Source: Deltaproteobacteria bacterium | GTDB taxonomy: Bacteria > Myxococcota_A > Polyangia > GCA-2747355 | Assembly (NCBI GenBank): GCA_020633415.1 | Contig: JACKDQ010000011.1 | Location: forward strand, 86,126-150,125 | Direction: 5' to 3' | DNA: 64,000 bases | Shown: positions 58,824-64,000 of the stretch, piece after piece | Layout of the letters: the number at the start of each line of letters is the position of its first letter | Position numbering within the stretch: the stretch's first letter is position 1 | Notes under the pieces: model-generated | What the model was told of the DNA's origin: nothing | What the model saw: only the letters and a program-made list of their open reading frames with translations | Database searches by the model: none | Position numbers and translations under genes: made by a program

Positions 58824-59153
58824 GTGCAATACAACAATCGGCGACCGTGCTTGGCTTTCTCAATGCTATTGAGCATATCGGTTCTCGCTTTCGCGGGCTG
58901 TTGGTCGACGACGATGGTCAACGGCAAGAAGGTGTCCGAGAGCCACTGGAACAGCTCCCGCGACGACGTCGGTGGCAAAGCGAGTTTCGCCCTGCAATGT
59001 CCCCGAGAGAAACTGACGTTTACGCTGCTGGACGTCCACACCGGCAACATCCCACCGCTGGCCCAGTCGATTGGCGTCAACGGCTGCGGCAAGCGCGTCG
59101 TCTACGTCAGGGCCTATGGCGCGGGCTGGGTTGCCAACACGACGTCGCGCTAG
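58824..59153 (+). CDS. small lipoprotein of unknown function
   Basis: A 109-residue protein with signal peptide and lipobox AFAGC (Cys26). The mature part has a conserved-looking end, IGVNGCGKRVVYVRAYGAGWV, with two cysteines, a pattern I associate with small myxobacterial lipoproteins. GTG start with GAGGAGG before it. Directly downstream of the palindrome region. Function unknown. Confidence 0.65.
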   Translation: MQYNNRRPCLAFSMLLSISVLAFAGCWSTTMVNGKKVSESHWNSSRDDVGGKASFALQCPREKLTFTLLDVHTGNIPPLAQSIGVNGCGKRVVYVRAYGAGWVANTTSR

Positions 59154-59188
59154 CGAAAGCGTGCTTGAGAAATGCCGTGTGCCTCTGT

Positions 59189-59881
59189 TCAGTCGCGCTT
59201 CCAAGCGCAGTGACCTGCTCGCGCCTCGGGGTTGAGGTCGCCGCGCCGCTTGGAGTAGGTCAGCATCTTTTCCGGCAAGGCGATGATGCGTTGAAACTCG
59301 TCGACCGAAAACCAAAGCCGGCCGTCGTCACCGCTCGCGTGCCGTCGTCGTCCATCGTGGCAAACAAACTTGCCGCTATTGTCCTTGTAGTGGACGCGCA
59401 TTTCGGCGGGAACGGATATGCCACCAAAGATCCAATCCGATACAGAGACCCAGAGCTTCCCGCCCACGCCCGTTACGACAAACTTGGAGCCGGTCATACC
59501 GCTGAATGTTTGGCGTCTTCCGCGGCGTCGATCGCGGCTCAGCAGCGCAAGGTACTCGGTCCCTGGATCAAAAGCCTTGGCATGCCAATGGCCCATCGCC
59601 CCCTGTCCACGGGCGCCCGATCTTGCCGGGCCTTGGTAGATCAATAGCTCTTGACCGGGCTTAATTCCCAGGTTCGCGCGGGTTTCGATGATCTTGCGAA
59701 CCACCATCGTAAGTGTGATCTGCTCTTGCCGGTCGACCGTGCGCTTAATTTCGCCCACAACAACGACTTCTGCGCGCCGCGCCAGCTGATGCAAGGTGCG
59801 AAGACGTAGCATGCTCGCCCGGCTCGACTTAGAGCTGCAAAACAGCGAGCAGGCAATGGCTACTCCGACAAAGACGCGCAA
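59189..59881 (-). CDS. secreted hypothetical protein
   Basis: A 230-residue protein with a probable signal peptide (TTG start; FVGVAIACSLFCSS). It contains LARRAEVVVVGEIKRTVDRQ, LTMVVRKIIETRANLGIKPGQELLIYQGP and EYLALLSRDRRR, giving a beta-rich domain reminiscent of OB or SH3-like folds, and a C-terminal DGRLWFSVDEFQRIIALPEKML. Two cysteines remain in the mature part. I cannot name the family. The ribosome site is poor; ATG at 59812 is an alternative that would remove the signal peptide. Confidence 0.55.
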   Translation of the reverse strand: MRVFVGVAIACSLFCSSKSSRASMLRLRTLHQLARRAEVVVVGEIKRTVDRQEQITLTMVVRKIIETRANLGIKPGQELLIYQGPARSGARGQGAMGHWHAKAFDPGTEYLALLSRDRRRGRRQTFSGMTGSKFVVTGVGGKLWVSVSDWIFGGISVPAEMRVHYKDNSGKFVCHDGRRRHASGDDGRLWFSVDEFQRIIALPEKMLTYSKRRGDLNPEARAGHCAWKRD

Positions 59882-59984
59882 GGGGGAGAATTAGCACGAT
59901 CTGGCCCTGATTTGCTGGCTTCGCGGAAACCGAACCGCTTCAACGCCAGCTCACGCTCGCCAGCTCGCAGCCGGCCCCACGCAC

Positions 59985-60066
59985 CCCATTGACCGCCCAA
60001 ACAGAAGTGCTACATTCGCCTGAGCTGTGCGGGATTAACTCAGTTGGCAGAGTGTCAGCTTCCCAA
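59985..60066 (+). repeat. direct repeat, copy 1 (promoter plus tRNA-Gly 5' half)
   Basis: 82 bases matching 62104-62185 with seven mismatches, exactly 2,119 bases apart. The repeat carries promoter and the first half of a tRNA gene and stops at the anticodon loop. Similarity falls off there, though short blocks (CACCA, CGCAGCA) recur downstream. Confidence 0.85.
59989..60016 (+). promoter_or_regulatory. promoter of the truncated tRNA-Gly copy 1
   Basis: TTGACC (59989-59994) and TACATT (60011-60016), separated by 16 bases, form a good sigma-70-type promoter. Conserved in copy 2. Confidence 0.6.
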
Positions 60067-60069
60067 GCT
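60029..60069 (+). pseudogene. tRNA-Gly(CCC) 5' half, truncated
   Basis: GCGGGAT acceptor strand, a D-arm (ACTC / GAGT pair), the anticodon stem TCAGC and loop TTCCCAA (anticodon CCC) are intact; the 3' anticodon strand matches only in its first three bases, and no variable, T-arm or acceptor 3' strand follows. No ATCCCGC complement lies within a plausible distance, so an intron is unlikely. Remnant of a tRNA gene or attachment site. Confidence 0.7.
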
Positions 60070-60285
60070 ACCGCGCTCACCACACGTCGCAGCAACTACG
60101 CATCACAAACTAACGGAATCTAACGAAGCCTAAGCCGGCCGCGTTTTCCGCTCTGTCGCATTTGGATGCATAGTGTTGCAGGAGAGGAAACACCCGCGGG
60201 AAACACCCGCAACCCGCGTCGCTGCCGCCACTCTCACTCATATGTCCGACCTCTCGTCTTCTCAAAGCGTGATAGTATTGGCGTC

Positions 60286-60462
60286 ATGAGTGCCGAAAAG
60301 AGGACCGCGTCGCTCGTAACAAAGAGGTCCCCCGACGCCCACACCCTCAGCCTGATCGCGATGCTACAGCGACTGACGCCAAGCGAGCGCATCGCTCAAA
60401 ACGACCGCACGATCACCCTCATCTACGAACTTCGCCGTGGTTTCGCCAAACAAGAACGCTGA
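60286..60462 (+). CDS. small helical protein preceding nucleotidyltransferase
   Basis: A 58-residue protein (MSAEKRTASLVTKRSPDAHT...) with a helical C-terminal half, TPSERIAQNDRTITLIYELRR. This kind of small ORF, ending in an amphipathic helix, commonly precedes MNT-type nucleotidyltransferases. It overlaps the next gene by 26 bases. It might be an antitoxin or a subunit; function unknown. Confidence 0.5.
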   Translation: MSAEKRTASLVTKRSPDAHTLSLIAMLQRLTPSERIAQNDRTITLIYELRRGFAKQER

Positions 60463-60937
60463 CCTTGGCGCGCTGCTCGAGCGCCTGCTGGCGGCGGACG
60501 TGACATTTGTTCTCGTCGGAGGCCTTGCCGCGGTAGCTCAAGGCGCACCGACGACAACGTTCGATGTCGACATCGTCCCTGCGCTCGACAAGGAGAACAT
60601 CGAGCGGCTTGACCAGGTGCTCCGGGAGCTGAACGCTTACTATCGGCGGCCCGATAGCCGCATTATTCCAGTCGACGCGCACGCGCTGGCGCGAGGAGGG
60701 CATCATCTACTCGTTACCGAACTCGGCGCGCTGGATATCCTGGCAACTATCGAAAAGCAACAAGGCTACGAGGACCTTGCGCAAGGCTGCGAGTCCATTG
60801 AGTTTCGCGGCTACCAACTCAGCGTTCTGACACTGCAACAGATGCTCTCACTCAAGGCCGACTCATCGCACGAAAAAGACCAGCAGCTGGTCGCGTTGCT
60901 GCGCGCAATGCTTGCCGGCGGGGCCGACGATGAATAG
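60437..60937 (+). CDS. MNT-like nucleotidyltransferase (DUF6036/AbiEii-related)
   Basis: A 166-residue protein with the nucleotidyltransferase motif VGGLAAVAQGAPTTTFDVDIV (in part, residues 27-47; GG and DVD being the catalytic parts) and a helical C-terminal half (LQQMLSLKADSSHEKDQQLVALL). Relatives act as toxin or antitoxin partners, adding nucleotides to RNA or protein, but many have unknown roles. GTG start, overlapping the preceding small gene. The pair lies between two truncated tRNA-Gly copies, so it may have arrived by transfer. Confidence 0.75.
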   Translation: MVSPNKNADLGALLERLLAADVTFVLVGGLAAVAQGAPTTTFDVDIVPALDKENIERLDQVLRELNAYYRRPDSRIIPVDAHALARGGHHLLVTELGALDILATIEKQQGYEDLAQGCESIEFRGYQLSVLTLQQMLSLKADSSHEKDQQLVALLRAMLAGGADDE

Positions 60938-61055
60938 TGCGTTGGTGTCGACTACGGCTCGAACCCGCGCCCACTGACTCTTAGGCTGCGCCCTAGCAGC
61001 CATGGTCGGGGGGAGCGCCCAATTTCGCCAATGGGCCGGGCCGGTATCGCGCCCG

Positions 61056-62003
61056 TTAGTCGTTCTTCGAGGATTCGGCGCAATCGTCCGGCGAGAATAA
61101 CGATAGGTCGAGGAAACGCCAGCGCTTGCCCTCGAGGTATGTACGGGCCGCCGCTTCGCGGCACCGCAGATATTGACGCCCGAAGGTCTCGTCCCAGTCC
61201 ACTTCACCACGCCCACTCGTGTACGAGTCGCGACCGTCCGCGAGGTATTTGTAGGCGGAAGCGCAGTCCATCGCGGCGGCTGTCTTGATCTGATTGTTCC
61301 GACCCTTGCAAACCATACGCACGTCGATCGTGCGACCGATGCGGTCGGGCTCTGCTGCTCCTGCAGCATAGGTCCGCCGCACGATTACCCGCTGTGCTGC
61401 TGCGTCAAAGCGGACCAAGTGCGGTGACCACGGCAGGAGAACTTGGCGCGCCAGCAGGCGCATTTGCCGCGCGTAGATCGCGCGATGCCGTCGATCGCTG
61501 ACACATGCTTCCACATGGACGATGCCATCACCTTCCGCTGCCTCGGTGTCCCAGCGATACTCACGCCGCCGCGTTCGGGTGTCGTGGCGATAGCGCCGCT
61601 CGCCGATTCGCTGGTACCCTCGCTCACCCAACCTGCGGCGCAGATGCTTGACGAACCGCGTGGTATCCGCTTTTTCCTGCCAGGCACGCAAACTAAGATC
61701 CAGCCAGCCACAGCGACGAGTGAGGGTCAAGGTTTCAGCACTGTTGCGCAAGTCGGTTGCATCGTGCCACGTCAACGGCGGGCGATAGATGTCGTACCAG
61801 GCGGCCGGCAAAATGGCTGAGTGATTCCTTGGGCGCACGTCGGCCGGCCCACCGACCAGGTCCGCGTGGTTTCCATCCAGGCGCGGAGGCGATGCGTCCG
61901 AAGCGGGATTGGTTCGCCTCTCCGGCTGCGACGACACTTTGCAAGCACCGAGCAACGCCGCGAGTAGCGCGAAGCACCTAGCTATCCTTGGCGGCGTATG
62001 CAT
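61056..62003 (-). CDS. lipoprotein of unknown function
   Basis: A 315-residue protein with signal peptide and lipobox LLGAC (near Cys21), then an Asp/Pro/Asn-rich spacer and an Arg- and Trp-rich globular part (YDIYRPPLTWHDATDL, RRYRHDTRTRRREYRWDTEAAEG, WRFLDLSLFSPDD). Several cysteines (RRCGWLDL, HVEACVSDR, DCAS) may pair. I cannot name a family. The ATG at 62003 gives the signal peptide; the frame is open to 62021. It is within the segment between the tRNA-Gly direct repeats. Confidence 0.62.
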   Translation of the reverse strand: MHTPPRIARCFALLAALLGACKVSSQPERRTNPASDASPPRLDGNHADLVGGPADVRPRNHSAILPAAWYDIYRPPLTWHDATDLRNSAETLTLTRRCGWLDLSLRAWQEKADTTRFVKHLRRRLGERGYQRIGERRYRHDTRTRRREYRWDTEAAEGDGIVHVEACVSDRRHRAIYARQMRLLARQVLLPWSPHLVRFDAAAQRVIVRRTYAAGAAEPDRIGRTIDVRMVCKGRNNQIKTAAAMDCASAYKYLADGRDSYTSGRGEVDWDETFGRQYLRCREAAARTYLEGKRWRFLDLSLFSPDDCAESSKND

Positions 62004-62107
62004 GGGGCAGCATGATCGCATTCAGACTGCCCGTGTTGATGTGTCCGGACGCACAGTCCGAGGCTTTCCGCAGCGATCGCGCGCTCGCCTCCCGCGCCAG
62101 GTACCCA

Positions 62108-62135
62108 TTGACCGCTCTATCAGAAGTGCTACATT
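62108..62135 (+). promoter_or_regulatory. promoter of the truncated tRNA-Gly copy 2
   Basis: TTGACC (62108-62113) and TACATT (62130-62135) with a 16-base spacer, as in copy 1. Confidence 0.6.
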
Positions 62136-62147
62136 CCCCTCAGCTCT

Positions 62148-62185
62148 GCGGGATTAACTCAGTTGGTAGAGTGTCAGCTTCCCAA
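62148..62185 (+). pseudogene. tRNA-Gly(CCC) 5' half, truncated (second copy)
   Basis: Same 5' half as at 60029, ending directly after the anticodon loop TTCCCAA; the following CTTCA does not pair with TCAGC. No 3' half is found downstream. Confidence 0.7.
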
Positions 62186-62358
62186 CTTCACCATCGACCG
62201 CAGCATCTCACGTAAATAACCAATATCAATCGATGCCGGTGTTCTGTGCTGTCGCTTCAGAACCCACCATGTTGCATCAGTTGAGGCACCCGATGAGTCA
62301 CCCGCGTGGGCAAGGGCCACGCTGACCTCGCGCGACGACTGGAGCCTACGTCTTTGGG

Positions 62359-64000
62359 CTACGCCGTTCGCTGCGCGCTGCCAAAACGGGTCCAGATCGC
62401 TGGTATCACAAACAGCGTTAGCAGCGTCGAGGTCAACAGGCCACCGATGACGACCGTCGCCAGTGGCCGCTGGACCTCAGCACCTGCGCTGGTGGCTAGG
62501 GCCATCGGGACGAAACCAAACGCGGCAACCATTGCCGTCATCAACACGGGCCGCAGTCTCGTCACGGCTCCGGCATACGCCGCTTCGGCCGCGCTCTTGC
62601 CCTCATCCTGGAGCTTGTAGATGTAGGAAAGGAGGACGACCCCGTTGAGCACTGCGATTCCTGACAGCGCAATGAAGCCCACGCCGGCGGAGATTGAAAA
62701 CGGCATGCCACGCGCTAGCAAAGCGAGCACGCCGCCGGTGACAGCGAAGGGAACGTTGAGAAAGATCACGAGTGCGGGACGCAGCGAGCGGTAGGTCGCG
62801 TAGAGCAGCCCGAGGATCAGCAGCAACGCAACCGGAACGGCGATTATCAACCGATCAGCTGCTGCTCGAAGGTTCTCAAACTGACCACCCCATTCGACAA
62901 AGTAGCCCGCCGGAACGAGATTGGCCGCATCGATCCGCGCCCGAGCCTCTGCGACAAAGCCAGCCAAGTCTCGCCCACGAACGTTGACTTCCACCGAAAG
63001 CCGTCGCTGAACGCGATGGCGGCTGATCTGCGCCGGGCCGGGTTCGATAGACAGCTTGGCAAGCTGCCCAAGAGGCACGAGCTGCCCCGATGGCGCGGCG
63101 ACCGGGATCCTGCGAATCGTGTCGAGGTCAGTTCGAGCGGTGCGAACGTAGCGCACCCGGAGGGCAAAGCGCCGTGCGCCCTCGTAGACCTCGCCCACCT
63201 TGCGTCCTCCCATCGCCTCGACGGCGTGAAGGACGGCTTCGGCGTTGATGCCGTAGCGGGCGATTCGCTGGCGATCGATCTGCACCCTCAGCACGGGTAG
63301 ACCGGCAACCTGCTCGACCTTCACATCTTTGGCACCTTGAATCCCTCGAACCGATGCCGCGATGGCTCCGCCGACACGTTTCAACGTCGCCAGGTCGTCG
63401 CCGTACAGACTGATCGCAACGTCCGAGCGCACACCGCTGATCAACTCGTTGGTCCGCAGCTCGATCGGCTGGGAGAAGGCGTAGTTCTGGCCCGGAACTT
63501 GGTCTTTCAGTACCCTCTGCATCTTCGCGACCAGCGCTTCCTTGCTGCCGTAGCGCGACCATTCGGACCTGGGTTTCAGCATCACAAAGATGTCCGAAAG
63601 CTCCACACCCATCGGGTCGGTAGCGATCTCAGGCCGCCCTGTCTTTGAAACGACGGTCTTGATCGCGTCGGGAAAGCTCGCCAACAGTGCCTTTTCCACG
63701 CGTGTCGTCATCTCCAGAGAACGCTCTAGACTCACCGACGCTAGCCGCACGGCCTGAATCGCCACGGCGCCTTCATCAAGCTTGGGCACGAACACAGCGC
63801 CCAGGAGCGGAACCGTTGCCATCGCGACGGTCAGCAGTACACCCGCACCGACCATCACCTTGACGGGTGCGCCGACGGCGCGGCGCAAGAGCGGCTGATA
63901 AAAGCGCTTCACGCCGCGCACCAGCCAGGTCTCCTTCTCTTTCACACCCCGCCGATAGACCCATGTTGCGACAGCAGGAACCCAAGTCAGCGCGAGCACG
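62359..64000 (-). CDS. heavy-metal RND efflux pump, CzcA/NccA type, N-terminus beyond window
   Basis: The C-terminal 547 residues of an HME-RND pump. Membrane and periplasmic hallmarks visible include LGAVFVPKLDEGAVAIQAVRL, RPEIATDPMGVELSDIFVML, YGINAEAVLHAVEAMGG and FSISAGVGFIALSGIAVLNGVVLLS. KLDEGAVAIQ is nearer to CzcA/NccA (zinc, cobalt, nickel) than to the CusA form LNEGDLLYMP found at 22.9-26.0 kb. It exports divalent metal from the periplasm with partners expected upstream, outside the window. The fourth helix, which would decide the metal class, is not visible. No DUF3347 gene follows. Confidence 0.9.
   Translation of the reverse strand, partial: VLALTWVPAVATWVYRRGVKEKETWLVRGVKRFYQPLLRRAVGAPVKVMVGAGVLLTVAMATVPLLGAVFVPKLDEGAVAIQAVRLASVSLERSLEMTTRVEKALLASFPDAIKTVVSKTGRPEIATDPMGVELSDIFVMLKPRSEWSRYGSKEALVAKMQRVLKDQVPGQNYAFSQPIELRTNELISGVRSDVAISLYGDDLATLKRVGGAIAASVRGIQGAKDVKVEQVAGLPVLRVQIDRQRIARYGINAEAVLHAVEAMGGRKVGEVYEGARRFALRVRYVRTARTDLDTIRRIPVAAPSGQLVPLGQLAKLSIEPGPAQISRHRVQRRLSVEVNVRGRDLAGFVAEARARIDAANLVPAGYFVEWGGQFENLRAAADRLIIAVPVALLLILGLLYATYRSLRPALVIFLNVPFAVTGGVLALLARGMPFSISAGVGFIALSGIAVLNGVVLLSYIYKLQDEGKSAAEAAYAGAVTRLRPVLMTAMVAAFGFVPMALATSAGAEVQRPLATVVIGGLLTSTLLTLFVIPAIWTRFGSAQRTA

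Larger units (their letters stand above)
59882..60285. other. gene-free stretch with truncated tRNA copy and tandem repeat
   Basis: Contains the first tRNA-Gly 5' half (60029-60069) with its promoter, then low-complexity sequence and the 12-base direct repeat GGAAACACCCGC at 60186-60197 and 60199-60210. No protein gene is supported. Confidence 0.5.
62104..62185 (+). repeat. direct repeat, copy 2 (promoter plus tRNA-Gly 5' half)
   Basis: Second copy of the 82-base repeat, 75 of 82 bases identical to 59985-60066. It overlaps the region upstream of the lipoprotein gene on the minus strand. Confidence 0.85.
62004..62358. other. gene-free stretch carrying the second truncated tRNA-Gly copy
   Basis: Between the lipoprotein start and the RND pump stop. 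Besides the repeat, promoter and tRNA half it shows nothing I can support. Confidence 0.5.

Noticed and set aside
59894..59907. Sigma-54-like match upstream of the 59189-59881 gene (minus)
   Set aside because: GG-N10-GC spacing is present but several other -24/-12 bases disagree.
60029..60285. tRNA-Gly gene interrupted by a group I intron
   Set aside because: No 3' exon (ATCCCGC with T-arm) follows within several hundred bases in either copy.

Overview
This is a roughly 60% GC bacterial chromosome segment. I read it as Myxococcota or a close deltaproteobacterial relative. The grounds are secreted lipoproteins with Asp/Ala-rich linkers after the lipid-anchored Cys, Cys-rich modules of the CGDGVC...GDETC type, several NtrC-type sigma-54 activators, a squalene-hopene cyclase and a PilZ domain fused to an Hsp70 ATPase domain. 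This is an inference from gene content; no rRNA or complete marker set lies in the window. No CRISPR array, phage, insertion sequence or intact tRNA was found.

Layout. 1-10.2 kb holds housekeeping genes: a CoA-transferase (cut by the left edge), a DsbA-fold isomerase, a nuclease lipoprotein, an isolated nuoB, a GldA / GldF-GldG fusion / DUF4340 ABC export operon, a cyclophilin, a thiamine-binding protein and an arginyl/leucyl-tRNA-protein transferase. 10.3-22.3 kb holds secreted proteins and lipoproteins, srkA, a CDGSH-glutamate-synthase fusion, a fatty acid hydroxylase with a divergent TetR regulator, and a PGM1-like ATP-grasp protein. 22.3-31.8 kb is a Cus-type copper/silver efflux operon (outer membrane protein, adaptor, pump, DUF3347 protein), divergent from a histidine kinase and NtrC-type regulator. 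32-38.3 kb holds lipoproteins, the PilZ-Hsp70 protein and an RRM RNA-binding protein. 39-42.7 kb is a carbamoyltransferase / SxtJ / DUF5989 / SGNH-hydrolase cluster.

44.1-53.5 kb is the most coherent regulatory unit. Two divergent operons share a 240-base control region. The leftward one encodes a DUF2383 protein, a GGDEF protein, a six-BON lipoprotein, a histidine kinase, an NtrC-type activator and a lone receiver. The rightward one encodes a second DUF2383 protein, two PRC-barrel proteins and a double universal stress protein. Both start with candidate sigma-54 promoters.

54-58.5 kb holds a GT-C-like membrane protein, a squalene-hopene cyclase and a START-like protein. 58.5-62.3 kb is a fluid region with a 94-base near-perfect palindrome and two truncated tRNA-Gly 5' halves that flank a small nucleotidyltransferase pair. 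The right edge cuts a second heavy-metal RND pump.

Across the window, seven sequences match the -24/-12 sigma-54 consensus with exact GG-N10-GC spacing. Each lies just upstream of a gene start, mostly of secreted proteins, metal efflux or stress genes. Three NtrC-type or receiver genes sit beside them. This suggests an envelope- and stress-centred sigma-54 network, which is inference from sequence alone.
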